From contig OZ036006.1 in the NCBI GenBank assembly GCA_964035015.1, forward strand, positions 1,362,269 through 1,426,268: a stretch of 64,000 nt of DNA, written 5' to 3'. Origin of the DNA: Corallium rubrum. Its lineage: Eukaryota; Cnidaria; Anthozoa; Scleralcyonacea; Coralliidae. Below are positions 1-11,027 of the stretch, piece after piece. The notes below the pieces were generated by a model, which was not told the origin of the DNA, did no database searches, and worked only from the letters and a program-made list of their open reading frames with translations. The translations under genes and the position numbers were made by a program. Every line of letters begins with the position of its first letter. The first letter of the stretch is position 1.

Positions 1-830
1 ATGCTACAGCAAGTTGTTGGAACAACCTGTTTCCAAACAATGCTACATCAAGTTGGTGGAACAACCTGTGACAGACTTGTTGATCACAAGAACTTGTTAC
101 AAACAATGCTAGCCTACAGCAAGTTGGTGGAACAACCTGTGACAGACTTGTTGATCAACAACTTGTTACAAACAATGCTACAGCAAGTTGTTGAAACAAC
201 CTGTGACAGACTTGTTGATCACAACAACTTGTTACAAACAATGCCACAGCAAGTTGTTGGAACAACCTGCGTACGACTTGTTGATCACAACAACTTGTTG
301 CGAACAATGCTACAGCAAGTTTTTGAAACAACCTGTGACAGACTTGTTGATCAACAACTTCAGTTGTTACAAACAACGCCACAGCAAGTTGTTGGAAATC
401 AACAACCTGTGACAGACTTGTTGATCACAACAACTTGTTACGAACAATGCTACAGCAAGTTTTGGAAACAACCTGTGACAGACTTGTTGATCACAACAAC
501 TTGTTACAAACAACGCCACAGCAAGTTGTTGGAACTCAACAACCTGTGACAGACTTGTTGATCCCAAGAACTTGTTCCAAACAATGCTACAGCAAGTTGT
601 TGGAACAACCTGTGATAGACTTGTTAATCACAACAACTTGTTACAAACAATGCTACAGCAAGTTGTTGGAACAACCTGTGACAGACTTGTTGATTACAAC
701 AACTTGTTCCAAACAATGCTACAGCAAGTTGTTGGAACAACCTGCAGTTTTGTTGATCACAACAACTTGTTATGAACAAGGTCACAGCAAGTTGTTGGAA
801 CAACCTGCGACTGGCTTGTTGATCACAAGT
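1..830. repeat. ~66-bp minisatellite, cut by the left edge
   Basis: A tandem array whose anchor word cagcaagt recurs at 7, 117, 181, 247, 313, 382, 453, 519, 590, 656, 722 and 784, a spacing of 62-71 bp and usually 66. Each unit holds complementary words (aagttgttg and caacaactt) around acttgttgatcacaac, so every unit could fold as a hairpin. Unit length varies, so reading frames drift between copies and the open frames seen on both strands are by-products. The array starts before the window, so its full size is unknown. Confidence 0.93.
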
Positions 831-839
831 ACTCTGGTG

Positions 840-1287
840 GGGGCATTCCATAAGGTCAATTACGTTTCTTAAAATTTGAGAGTATCATATTTGTAGTTTA
901 TAGTGTGTGGTTTTCACACTTTTTGACATTATATTTGTAGATAAAGGTAATATATACTTATTTAGTTAGTGAATATATAGAATAAAACATATTCCAAAAA
1001 ATATTGCCATTCTGAAAATTCAAAGATATGAGTAAAAACTATACTGTGAAACTACTGTGGAACTACTGTGAATTTATTCTATACTTTTTCAAATTGTTGA
1101 CGGGCTTGTTTTTAGTAATATTATATTTTAGATATTGTTCATATTGTTAACACCAGTTTTAACTATATAGTTGGCAATTAACCCTAGTCATATGCGTTGT
1201 TGTTGTGGAGCAACTTTATCTGTTTACTCTGTCTAACGCCAGACGATTTTACCCGTCAACGGAAGACATCTCAGAAAGTCATATATG
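840..1287. other. AT-rich unique DNA, nothing recognised
   Basis: No open frame, repeat or RNA signal that I can support lies here. The sequence is AT-rich and separates the minisatellite from the first SINE-like fragment. Confidence 0.5.
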
Positions 1288-1378
1288 GGTGGCACAATTA
1301 GCTGTCAGCTAGCGCGCTGCCTCTCACCACTGAAGTCAAGCCCGGTTGAATGGGGTTAGTGCTCGGATGGGTGACCAC
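1288..1378 (+). repeat. SINE-like fragment with tRNA-like and 5S-rRNA-like parts
   Basis: Positions 1331-1378 resemble the 3' half of 5S rRNA: gaagtcaagc, then ggttagtgctcggatggg and tgaccac, the region holding the 5S internal promoter C block. Immediately upstream, 1288-1328 (gtggcacaattagctgtcag and following) resembles a tRNA-type A box. The stretch is too short and too diverged for a functional 5S gene. A 5S-derived SINE remnant is the best reading; a decayed 5S pseudogene is the alternative. Confidence 0.45.
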
Positions 1379-1552
1379 GTCCCTCATAGCTTCATGTGAA
1401 TAGACTCTTTGCACTTATTCCCGTCTAAACAATAAAATTATCATTAATGATTCGCTCTGTTGAACTGCGGAACTTTGAAGTTGTCATCCAGATCCACCGT
1501 TTTCGCGTCATGTGCAAAGGATCTATAAGCCAGCCCGTAATTTCGACTGCGC

Positions 1553-1600
1553 GTCAAAATGACGCTTTCTGCGTCGGGATAAAACTTATTTCAATAGCGC
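1553..1600. repeat. Inverted arm of the module at 2813-2860
   Basis: The stretch with gcgtcgggataaaact and atttcaat is the reverse complement of the U1 stretch containing gaaataagttttatccc near 2815-2856. Similarity continues weakly to both sides (cgactg, ctataag). The two arms probably bound an old palindromic element of about 1.3 kb. The arm also shows which version of this junction is ancestral, because U2 and U3 carry an extra ~540 bp exactly there. Confidence 0.6.
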
Positions 1601-1767
1601 TCCGTCGTGGTGACGTCACTATTTAAGTTTGTCCACTTTTACCCATAATTCTTGCAGTCCAAACAATAGATAATGGCTCATTTACAATCATTTGAAAGTC
1701 AATTTTGTTTTTTTTGGCCGCATTTTGTGCTATAAATAGCAGCTTGACGGTACGCTATTCATAAATC

Positions 1768-2332
1768 AGGCTAAAGTCTGGTTTTCATGTATCATAATTC
1801 ATCGCCAATCATCGCCGGTACAGCTTTGCGATGAATTGCGATGAAATGGATTATGAAAACCGGTAATCGGGGACAATCCCCGATTATCGGCGATCATCGC
1901 AAGAACCCAAAAAAAATTGTTTCCCCCAATGATCGCCAACTGTCGCCGATGAATTAAGACAAGCAAAACAAATGAAAACCGAAATCCGATGAAATAAGAC
2001 AAATTAGGACCCAGTCTCTAGAAATTGCCCTGATTCTTCGATTCTTCCTTTGTCTTGAATATTTTTCGCGCCCACGGAAACTCTTCTTTCTATATTTCTT
2101 ACGCCGCATGAGCCTTTTCTTTCTTAGTAACAGCGCTATGACGAGTGAAAGCTTCGCATAGAGTAATAATCTGTTGTATAAGGGGCGCCCATTTTGACAC
2201 TGAAAAAATATTATTTTCCCGCCTTCATCGTTGGCGATTGTTTGGGATGATCGGCGATAATCCCAGACAAACCCGGTCGGCGCAAATTTGAGCATCGGTA
2301 ATGAAATGCGACAAATGAAAACCAGGTTTTAG
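1768..2332. repeat. Palindromic MITE-like element
   Basis: The left end (ctaaagtctggttttcat, then tcatcgcc words) matches the reverse complement of the right end near 2283-2330 (atgaaaaccaggttttag). Between the ends are many short complementary words such as gatcatcgc and gcgatgat. No coding potential was seen. Only its right part is retained in U2, U3 and U4. Confidence 0.55.
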
Positions 2333-2738
2333 ACCGCGTTTACACCATGCCTGTACAATTTGAAAATAGAACAAAATCATGCCGTTTAGGCTTCGCGTTT
2401 ACACGATACCGGCACAAAAATGACATGAAAACGGCACAAAATGAAGACGGGTTCCTTGGCATGAAATGAAAACGGAACATTAACCGGTATCGTGTAAACG
2501 CCCGTGCCGTAACAGTTTGATGACGGTAACCACAATATATACGACCACAGTATTTGGGTCAGCAGTATTCACAAAGTCTTCTCAATTCTCATTGGAAGAG
2601 AATAGTCACATGCTAATCCGTCATTATATTATACCGGCACAGTGTAAACGCAAGACTTTTTAGCCTGTATTTACACACCGGCATGATTTTGTGCCGTTTT
2701 CAAATTGTACCGGCATCGTGTAAACGGGGTCTTAGACC
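2326..2738. repeat. Palindromic MITE 'P7', U1 copy
   Basis: It begins gttttagaccgcgtttac and ends gtaaacggggtcttagacc, with inverted subterminal words (cgtttacacgataccggc and accggtatcgtgtaaacg). The whole ~410 bp is roughly palindromic. Equivalent copies lie at 13923-14340 and 27944-28359, and a split copy at 41936-42088 plus 48849-49298. No ORF is present; it is probably a non-autonomous DNA element. Confidence 0.8.
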
Positions 2739-2889
2739 TCAGGAGTGCAGGACTCATTTGCATTAATATATGTAAATTCGTTGTACTGAATTCCCCAGCC
2801 TGATGTTATGAATTGAAATAAGTTTTATCCCGACACAACGCGTCATTTTGATGGGCAGTCGAGATCAGAAACTTCCTTATAGAGTTGCT

Positions 2890-3290
2890 GGTTTTCTCCT
2901 GCATGTGTCTCAAGGGTTTTTCACCGGGTTCTCCAGTTTCCCCCCCTCCGTAAAATCAACACCATAGTTTACTTTCTCTTTTTTTACTCTAATGCCAAAC
3001 CATTTCAGTACCAGAGACGTCTAGGAAAGTCATGCAGAGTTGGACTGGCTTCGTATTAGGGGCGGTGCCATTAGCAAAGGCGGTGTCATTAGGAAGAGGG
3101 GCGTCGTCGGGGTTTCTTTCAGAATATTTAGCAAGGAGGCAAAACAGGCAATACTTACTACGTGTGGGGCAAGGAGCGCCTTCGGCGCGACCAACATCTA
3201 GGGGGTTTGGGGGGATGATCCCCCGGAAAATTTTGAATTTTCTCTGAAATAGCATTTCCTGCATTTTGAGGGGGTTTGAAAGAGTTTTGA
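2890..3290 (+). repeat. GC-rich 'gatgatccccc' module, SINE-like start
   Basis: Contains gggttctccagtttccc, a word typical of some invertebrate SINE bodies, then cagagttggactgg, ggagcgccttcggcgcg and gatgatcccccgg. It recurs at about 15040-15410, 29060-29440 and 49460-49840, with a diverged piece at 60940-61016. Short open frames here (for example 3032-3247) are not conserved in length between copies, so I do not call a gene. Confidence 0.5.
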
Positions 3291-4150
3291 AGGATATAAA
3301 ATACCGAACAAAATATTCAAATATACTCATTTTATATATGAGGACATGTCGTCATACATGGACAAATCAACTCACATTAATGTGTGTACCATTAATTAGG
3401 TGACTATTTCATGTCAGGCTGTCAGCTGTGTGAAGCGTACTAAACTAGAAGTTTTTATCAAAAGTGAAGTGCTGCGAGTTGCTACCATTTACTATTTAGT
3501 AGTAAAATACTTGTTATCGTCCGAAGTATTTTCAATTAAAGAGCTTAAGCATGCGTCGTTTCAGCTCAACATGGACGTCACACGCACTTACTTCTCTTTA
3601 ATAAATCAATATATTCCAGCGCCAAACAATGCCAACTTGCCAAGAAAAGTCCTCGAGGAAGAAAGACAACGTTGGTGTAGCGTAGCGCACAATTTAATAA
3701 TGCCTGCCGCTGATCGGTAGACATTGCGTATACCGAAGATCATCGCCCACGAAATCCGAAGAATCGAGTTTGTGAAAGCATATAAACTCGGCCCAGACCT
3801 CGTCAAGATTAGTGAGCTATTAGTGATTATTTAATCGTAATATACTATTAGCTGTACCATACTGATTAAAACGTAAAACGACTATAAATCCAAAATCGGG
3901 TTTTTAAATAGGAATTGCACTACATATCAAATATAATGTTATACAACGGGAAAGGGGCGCAGTAACGGGGGGGCAGTAAAAGGGGGCGCATCCGACTCTG
4001 AAGTCATGCATGAAAGTGTTAAAGAGGTTTTGTTCAGAATTCCCGAAGGGTCGAATGAGGTTGAAAGAAGGGAATATTCGTAATTTATTTACATATTTGA
4101 GAAACAAATCGTGCGTGGTAAGCTCCGATCGCTTTTTCTCGTGTTCAAAG

Positions 4151-4309
4151 ATGGACGAAGAAGAAAGCGACGACGATATTTTGATAACAGAAGACCATTG
4201 TTGGCAGGACGTTGCAACCTTAACCGACAATAGATTAGGGATTGAGGTAAACGAAGTTCAAGGCTCTGTACAACGTCGACCTTCTCGTTCACTGCAAGTC
4301 AACAGATGA
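4151..4309 (+). pseudogene. Conserved micro-ORF, U1 copy, altered by a deletion
   Basis: Starts MDEEESDDDILITED, the same acidic peptide as in U2-U4. U1 lacks about 31 bp after the codons for CWQDV, so the reading runs on past the usual stop. The gag|gtaaac after codon 36 could be a splice donor, so an alternative is that this was the first exon of a spliced gene. Function unknown. Confidence 0.35.
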
Positions 4310-4400
4310 GGTATGACTTACTCCTGACATTTCTGTGTCCAGTGAAAACGTCCTCAGGTCAAAACGTCCTCACTTCTTCCAAACTGATCGGGGAGCATGT

Positions 4401-4402
<2 letters not shown>

Positions 4403-4473
<71 letters not shown>
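4403..4473. repeat. (AT)n microsatellite
   Basis: About 35 uninterrupted AT units directly abut the hairpin at 4477-4583. Other long AT tracts are at 5389-5443, 5876-5925, 6172-6242, 9509-9574, 13364-13404, 16342-16434 and 30823-30923. Most of them also touch palindromic elements. Confidence 0.97.
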
Positions 4474-4476
<3 letters not shown>

Positions 4477-4478
<2 letters not shown>

Positions 4479-4583
4479 CAATTATACCACGAGCTTGAGT
4501 CGTATATGAGTTCATAGCCAACGAGGCGTTTCGCCGAGTTGGCTATGAGTTCATATACGACGAGAGCGAATGGTATAATTGTT
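4477..4583. repeat. Hairpin element
   Basis: The ends aacaattatacc and ggtataattgtt are complementary. The inner arms cgtatatgagttcatagcc and ggctatgagttcatatacg nearly match, with a loop around gcgtttcgcc. It is a likely MITE remnant joined to the (AT)n tract on its left. Confidence 0.8.
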
Positions 4584-4589
4584 TTATAA

Positions 4590-5384
4590 TATAGCAAAAT
4601 ATATTATAATGATAATTAATGCAAAATTGTTGATTTATTGCAATAAATTATATTAATTGAATATCCGCCACATATGAGCTTCCGTCATACGTATTGTAGT
4701 TTATGTTTTCAAGTTTCTTGCTGAGTTGAAAACAGCTTCAGAATTTTCTCTCAGGACCAAAAAATACGTTGAGAAGATTGAATGAAGAATAAAAACAGCT
4801 TTGAAAAGTCAGAAGGTGGGTGATTTATTTCTTAATCTGTCGTGGTTGTGAATCTTTGGCTTTTTAAATGGACAAAGAAGCTAAAAACATAATTAATAGC
4901 GAAAAGTACGCGTTGTTTTTCAATATTTCTAACCTGAAAGAATAACACAGTTTTTATGCATAATGATTTAATTATTACTTCAAAAACCCACTTTGCTGAG
5001 TAATAATAATGGTTTTACTCATAAATATGTGTTGTTAGTTCAATTCTTGTGGATTTTAATTTGTCTGACAAAACATTATTGTCAACCTGAAATTTATAAC
5101 GGGTTTTGTAAACTCTTAAGACGGTTTTTAAAGTGGATTTACCATCTTAACTTTGTAAATTGTGCATTTGGGTTGTGTATTTTGTGTTAAATGTTAGTTT
5201 CCCCTTCTTAGCTCAAGTCTTTCTGAGCTATACGTTGAAAAAACCAGCCAGTTTCATCTGCAATAGTTTAAGAAAACTACGCCGCCATTTTGATTTTCAC
5301 TACTCGCTGTATATGAGCTGATATACAGTTAGTAATGCAGCCAATCAGATTGCAAGATAGCTCATATACCATTAGAAGCTATAT

Positions 5385-5388
<4 letters not shown>
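4590..5388. other. AT-rich DNA without recognised gene
   Basis: No open frame here has family resemblance or a copy elsewhere in the window. Near 5300-5385 short complementary words (atatgagct and agctcatat) suggest a decayed palindrome, but boundaries cannot be set. Confidence 0.4.
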
Positions 5389-5446
<58 letters not shown>

Positions 5447-5448
5447 AT

Positions 5449-5548
5449 GTTTACAACACGAGCGGCCGTGTTGTATTGAATTATACAATCACGAGCCGAA
5501 GGCGAGTGATTGTATATTCAATACAACAAGGACGCGAGTGTTGTAAAC
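5449..5548. repeat. Hairpin element next to (AT)n
   Basis: The ends gtttacaacac and gtgttgtaaac are perfect inverses. The inner arms gaattatacaatcac and gtgattgtatattc pair as well. It directly follows the AT tract 5389-5443. Confidence 0.8.
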
Positions 5549-5872
5549 AACTTGTGAAATGAATAAATAGTAAAAATCCCTTTGGATATTGAGATGCTAA
5601 TTTGCTAATTAGTTACAAGCACTAGTGGTTGTATGGGGTTTACAGGGGTATACATGTGACGTAATTTCTGAAATTGGATTGGCTGCAAAACTCATGAATT
5701 AGTAATGAATTTCACAAATATATATAACATATATATATATATATATAAAGCATGAAGTATAGTTACCTTAAAGTCTTCGCTACCAGAGGTTTCACCCTAA
5801 ACGGGATCATCAGGTGAGCTTTATATTTTGCTCTATCTATATGGTATTGAGCACTCTCTAACATTTCGTGAA

Positions 5873-5929
<57 letters not shown>

Positions 5930-6169
5930 GAAATTCATTACTAATAGTTCATGAGTTTTGCAGCCAATCCAATTTCAGAAATTACGTCACATGTTACCCC
6001 TGTAAACCCCATACAAACTAAAACCAATGATGCTAATTAGTTACAACCACTGGTGGATGTATACTCTTCTCATACAACCACTACTGTAGTGCTTGTAACT
6101 AATTAGCATCTCAATATCCCAAAGGGATTTTTACTATTCATTCATTTCACAAGTTGTTTACAACACTCG

Positions 6170-6170
<1 letters not shown>
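5535..6170. repeat. Large palindrome with a nested element
   Basis: The left arm 5535-5723 matches the reverse complement of the right arm 5922-6170, for example gtaaaaatccctttggat against atcccaaagggatttttac, and gcagccaatccaatttcag against the left copy. Between the arms lie two AT tracts and half of another palindrome (5744-5825). The order suggests insertion of the smaller element into the centre of a larger one. Confidence 0.8.
5744..5825. repeat. Half of palindromic element 'P4' (left arm only)
   Basis: Reads tataaagcatgaagtatag through ctaaacgggatcatcag and then loses the matching right arm. The complete palindrome is at 30624-30767, and a version with a shortened left arm is at 16198-16305. 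Confidence 0.85.
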
Positions 6171-6241
<71 letters not shown>

Positions 6242-6242
<1 letters not shown>

Positions 6243-6396
6243 GGTTATCACATGAAGGACGAGGTGATATCAGTTTTATCGCCTGACGGACGATATTGTT
6301 ATTGTCACGAGTGAGCGCAGCGAACGAGGGACAATTACGATATCGTCCTGAAAGCGATATAACTGATATACCGAGTCACGAATGTGATAACCTATT
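6242..6396. repeat. Palindromic element 'P5'
   Basis: The ends ggttatcacat and atgtgataacc are complementary, as are gatatcagttttatcgc and its partner gcgatataactgatat. The loop contains gtgagcgcagcgaacgag. Copies are at 16434-16589 and 30930-31085; U4 has none. Confidence 0.85.
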
Positions 6397-6830
6397 TATC
6401 ACATACTTGTGCTGGGCTCCCAACGCAGGGCAGCGGGATATATCCCGGCAAACCAGCCGAGAGATCTCGGCATGCTGGGATGAATATATTCCCATGTAAA
6501 CACTCTCTTGCCGGAAACATGCAGCACGCACTCCACGCCACTTATGAAGACAATCGGAAACTACTCATGGAATGTGAAACCATTATAATGCGTGGGCGCC
6601 TTTGCCAAGCAACTCATCTCATATAAACACTCATTTTTCAACTCGGCTTGCCGGGTAACTCGCCTAGCCGGGTAACTCGGCTCCATATAAACAGGCCCTA
6701 AAGCGTATTGAAGAGAGTTCAACAGTTTTTCAGCCCGGTTTGCCGGGATGAAAACAATTACATGGACATTTTCATCCCGGTTAACTGGGTTAGCCCACTT
6801 GCCATGTAATCGAAATGTTAAAAAACATGC

Positions 6831-7229
6831 GTTTTAGACCCCGTTCACACGATGCCGGTACGAAATGAAACCGTAACGAAATTGTTACGGTTCGGCCTTG
6901 CGTTCACACAATACCGGCATGAAATGACATGTGGCCGTAATGCTAACCGTAACGATATGAAAACGTAACGAAATTATTCCTTTATCGGCATCGTGTGAAC
7001 ACCTTACCGTAATGATTTCATCACGGTTTTACGAAACATTTTTCTCTGCTTAAAAAATACGGGGTAAAAGAAGCGTGATGGCGGGAATTTAATAAAAATG
7101 GAGTTAACTAAACTGTAAAAATAGTAATGGAATGAAATGACACCGGTACCGTGTAAACAGTTTCCTACCGTGATGATTTGATACCGCCGGCATATATATA
7201 AAGCGGTCCACTGATGTAATCGCCCCCTA
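6831..7229. repeat. Palindromic MITE 'P8', U1 copy
   Basis: Starts gttttagaccccgttcac and ends near cgccccctaaac, with inner repeats ccgtaacgaaat and cggtaccgtgtaaac. It is a diverged relative of the element at 2326-2738 in the same orientation. Other copies are 17664-21312 (interrupted), 31990-32411 and 51320-51737. The minus-strand open frame inside it recurs in all copies because the DNA is duplicated, not because it looks coding. Confidence 0.75.
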
Positions 7230-8036
7230 AACACTGCTAGTCACAGTGCAACTAAATGGAGCCATTTTTGTCCATATTTTACAAAATATTTTCTAGAGCC
7301 TAAATAGATCGCAAAATAGAAGTTTAGATCTATCTAATATGGCGTCATAAGGCAAAATAATGTGACTTTTCTGAAAATTGATAGAATTGAACATGACACT
7401 GTCACTTTGACGAATACTATATCACACACATTCGTTTACTACACATAAAGACCTTTTCAAAAATGTATCTCACCTGGCTTTTGTCCCCTAGAGGGGTACC
7501 AACAAACCCAGTGGACTTGATATCGGTCGTGGAAGAATCTGCGCATGCGTAGTTGTGTTCTTAGTTGACTTTTGTTAACATGGAAGAAGTGTTAATACTG
7601 TAAAATGACAAAACTAGTTGCCTAAAGATTTGTTCAGTCTTTTAGTTATAATGTTTAGCCACAAATTCTAGTAGAAAACACTAAGCCTAACGAACAAGTG
7701 TTTGACCGCGTCCCACAATATTTCGCTTTGCCGTACGGTTATAATTAACTGGTGCAGAATGTTTCCTTGGTAGCATTTTGTAAATGATTATGGCGAAGTT
7801 TGGTGAACCGTGTTAGTATCGGTGCTCGGGCAACACCTACGTACTGTGGGTTTGCCCCGCCGAAGACACAATCCACCGCCAAATTAAACCCAATTTTTGA
7901 GAAGGGGTCTCGATCTTTGATCGAAGACTCCGTTAACATCTTGTCAGCATAAAATGAGTAAAACTAGAGGAGTTAAGTTTGGCTTAATTGCAAGAACATT
8001 TAACATGACAGACTGTTCTCCTGTTAATACCAGCAT
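7230..8036. other. Shared unit sequence, no gene recognised
   Basis: This stretch recurs in U2 (about 21313-22085), U3 (32412-33215) and U4 (51738-52535) with small indels. It contains no frame conserved in length across the copies and no known motif. Confidence 0.6.
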
Positions 8037-8160
8037 TTATTATATAGATGGGAGTGTTTTACTAAGAAATATGCAGTGACATATTTTCCATATCCTCACT
8101 AGTGAAGTTATCGATCACGTGATTAAACATTTTCCCACCTTTTGCATTGAATCTATATAA
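8037..8160. repeat. Small MITE with TTATATAGAT ends
   Basis: The left end ttatatagat and the right end atctatataa are inverse. A second, somewhat different copy follows at 8329-8452. Single copies occur at about 22090-22218, 33220-33350 and 52550-52672. Confidence 0.65.
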
Positions 8161-8165
8161 TAAAA

Positions 8166-8312
8166 AGAAAATTACACGCTGGTTTGAAGATATGAATTTT
8201 ATTTTCTCGTGGTAAAAACGATATTTTACTCATTCGCTACCCTCATTCGTAAAATATTGTTTTCACCACTCGAAGATAAAATTCATATCTTCGCACCACC
8301 GTGTAATATCCT
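8166..8312. repeat. Palindromic element 'P10', U1 copy
   Basis: The arms gaagatatgaattttat and ataaaattcatatcttc are inverse. The loop carries ttactcattcgctaccctcatt. Copies are at 25918-26062, 34109-34250 and 54195-54342, each with arms that still pair. Confidence 0.85.
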
Positions 8313-8452
8313 CTATTTATTATATAGATGCGAGTGTTTTATTAGAAAATATGCAGTGTCGTATTTTCCATATCCTCACCAGTGAAGATATCGATGACGT
8401 CATTAAGAATTTTACCTCTTTTTGCATTGAATCTATATAATAAAAAGAAAAT

Positions 8453-9390
8453 TACAACCTGGCTGGAAAATATTATTTTTTTATTTTTTTTCGGTCCGTA
8501 TCCTACCAAATTCTGCTTTCTGATTGGTTAACGAGCGGTCGTATGAGCCCGTACGGACCGCTCGAGATAATTTTATAATGTGTTTTATAGGCCGTAAACT
8601 TGATCGATTTTCATAACTATTTCGCTTGCCACAGAAAAAATATATTCAACAGAGAGCTACGGGGATGCAAACGAGTTTTATTATCCAAACGGCTTTGACA
8701 ACTTCGTGTGAAAACAGCGAATTTTAAAAGAAAGCGAGAATGCTGTGAAAAAGCAAAATTTCAGCGAGCGACAAACTTGTGAACACAGTATTTTGAATCA
8801 CTAAATGAAACTATATAGAAGTATATATTTAAAAAAAAACATACCATGAGCGGACAGAAAAGCTGAAACCTTTTGATGTTAAACTGTCCTTCTTCTGTTG
8901 TCCAGCTATACTCAACAAAACCGCTACAAGTCTTTACCCTTTAGTCAAATATTTTCCACATGCCAACCTCATCGTGTCATGTCTTTGAAAAAAGTTTCAA
9001 ATGGCTTCTTACAAGCATTTTCGTCTTCAAACTCGAACGACTTACTTTCAATTTCCATGCAGTCAGCCGAGTATTGAAAGCAATTTTCCAAGCGAACAGC
9101 CAAAAACGAACAAGCGACGAACAAGAAAGACGAAGAATCTTTCTCAATTAAACTTTAAAAACACTAGATCTTCAAGTTTTGACTGTTTTTTTTATCACAA
9201 AAGACGTTCCAAGCTTCCCGGTCAGACTGCATGTCGGCAGTTGTTTACTGTCGAACGATAAACTTTGGACTTTTGAATATCACGTGAATGTCATCTCGAT
9301 TACGCAATTTAATTGTGTTAATTTACCTAATTATGTAAATTATAAATCGTACGATTAATAAAAAAACTAAATATGTTATTTACCGTTTTG
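8453..9390. other. U1-specific insert, no gene recognised
   Basis: Begins with cggtccgta and ctgattggttaac, the same arrangement (cggtccgta ... ctgattgg) as the terminal arm at 37314. It may therefore be a related element end. The overlapping open frames at 8960-9261 have no motif or second copy. Confidence 0.4.
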
Positions 9391-9394
9391 GTCG

Positions 9395-9506
9395 GTCTGT
9401 ATAGAGAAATATTTCCCTTGGTCTCAAAAACGACCCTTGGCCTGCGGCCTCGGGCAGTTTTTGAGACCTCGGGAAATATTTCTCTATACGGACCTCTCTG
9501 CCGGTA

Positions 9507-9574
<68 letters not shown>
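9395..9574. repeat. Hairpin followed by (AT)n
   Basis: The arms gtatagagaaatatttccc and gggaaatatttctctatac are perfect inverses, as are ggtctcaaaaac and gtttttgagacc. About 33 AT units follow. The tract runs directly into the LINE fragment at 9575. Confidence 0.85.
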
Positions 9575-9577
<3 letters not shown>

Positions 9578-9708
9578 AGAAAGTTAAATTCAACGACAAC
9601 AAACTGCCCTGATATTTGTCGAACGACATTTCGAACAAATAATCTTAAATGTTCTTATCCGATAACTATCAAATGTAGATTGTTAAAGTTCCACGTAATA
9701 AGATAAAA

Positions 9709-10097
9709 CAGTCGATGCTCACGTTGTAACCAGTAAACTACTGTAATTGTAAAGCATTGTATGCAGTAAGTTACTGGAAATTGTTTAATAAAGAGATTAT
9801 TAATGAAACCCTTCCCCCCCCCGACCCCCCAAACCCTAACCCTCAAAAATGTGAATTTCCCGGGGGTAACCCTAACCCTAACTTGAAAATTGTCGGGGGG
9901 GTTTCTTAAGCCGTTTCCTCCCCGTCCGACCCCCCTAATAGTGTTTTTAATTTATGGTCAACAGTTCTTGACAAAGATTGTGGGATGCGCAGTGAGTTTA
10001 ATCCGTTAATTCGCGCATCTTACAATTTCCAGTAACTTACTGCATACAATGCTTTACAATTACAGTAGTTTACTGGTTACAACGTGAGCAACGGGTG
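9709..10097. mobile_element. hAT-like non-autonomous MITE
   Basis: The TIRs are about 70 bp. The left runs from cagtcgatgctcacg through cagtaagttactgg, and the right is its inverse ending gtgagcaacgggtg. It is flanked by GATAAAA at 9702-9708 and 10098-10104, a 7-bp exact duplication (8 with one mismatch). U3 keeps the empty site aagataaaagtgcc near 36572. An 8-bp duplication with CA-starting TIRs fits hAT elements, which is inference. The interior has C-rich text including aaccctaaccctaac. Confidence 0.85.
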
Positions 10098-10207
10098 GAT
10101 AAAAGTGCCTTTTTGTGACTACCGCTGACCTGTCAGCGGTAGCCATAATGTCGGCGTGTTGCTTGCGCGATTGTCTTGGACCGCACTTACGTCATACTCG
10201 TGCAGCC

Positions 10208-10312
10208 ATCGCCATATAGTCAAGAAGATCGCCATTGATCGCCAAGTATTCGGGAAGTACTCGCCATATAGTCAAGAAAATCGCCATTGATCGCCAAGTA
10301 TTCGGGAAGTAC
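10208..10312 (+). repeat. 52-bp tandem duplication
   Basis: The stretch containing cgccatatagtcaagaa, gatcgccaagtattcggg and aagtactcg occurs twice in a row with one change (aagatcg against aaaatcg). Confidence 0.9.
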
Positions 10313-11027
10313 TCGAGTTGTTTTTGTGGCCTCGCGGGGAATAAACTAAAGTGAATCTCGTCTTTGCATTTTGGTTGCTCTCTCGATGACAATTTTGATT
10401 TTTGAAAGTGTTAATTATTACTTTGCAAATCTTTTCTTCTTGGAACGGTTTCTGTCCACATTGATCAGTTTATACAAGGTAAGAAATAGTTTCAAAACTG
10501 TGACGTTGTTTATCTTATATACTATATACAAAATCTATAAGTACTTGATCGGAAACAGGGTCCTGTACTTATAGCAGTATAGAAACATTCAGCTTTTGCT
10601 AGAAGTTGGGCCTTCAACCTTCTTTTATCGAAGAAACTGCTATATACCTAAATTATTTATAATGATAAAATCGCTTTATAAGTTTAATTTTGGTTGAATT
10701 GTGTGTTGTGCTCACTGGTCAGTGACTCATGTTTATACTGTGTACATGTGTATATCATACACCAGTGCATACACTAAGAGTGAGAAGTGTGTTTTAACCA
10801 ACTTCGAGCTAGGTGTTTTGATATTAGAGCAAACACAACTTTCATTGTTTCGTGATCAAACAAATCAGGAAATGAATTGTTTGATCACATACCAAACCTT
10901 TGTCTCGCTTATGATTTTCCTATCTGTTTGGTTTGTGAATTATTAATGAGTTCGAGAAGTATATATCACAGTGCCCTGTATTTACACTATATACATTGTA
11001 TATAAGAAATTTATGCTAGGTGGTGTT

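Noticed and set aside
1-830. CRISPR array
   Set aside because: The repeats have no unique spacers, the units are contiguous, and the context is an animal-type genome.
1-872. Frames reading QQVVGTTCDRLVDHNN repeats
   Set aside because: They belong to the 66-bp minisatellite; both strands are open and indels shift the frame between units.
4306-4597. Frames with YIYIYI tracts (also near 5335, 9327, 13168 and 16291)
   Set aside because: Translations of (AT)n microsatellites.
7004-7234. Minus-strand frame with MFRKTVMKSL and RFFYPVFFKQRK, repeated at 32191 and 51509
   Set aside because: Its recurrence is due to duplication of the palindromic MITE P8; the U2 copy is interrupted by an insertion and the sequence shows no protein motif.
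9780-9900. Internal telomere block
   Set aside because: Only two or three ccctaa units in a row inside a MITE; too short to call a telomeric repeat array.
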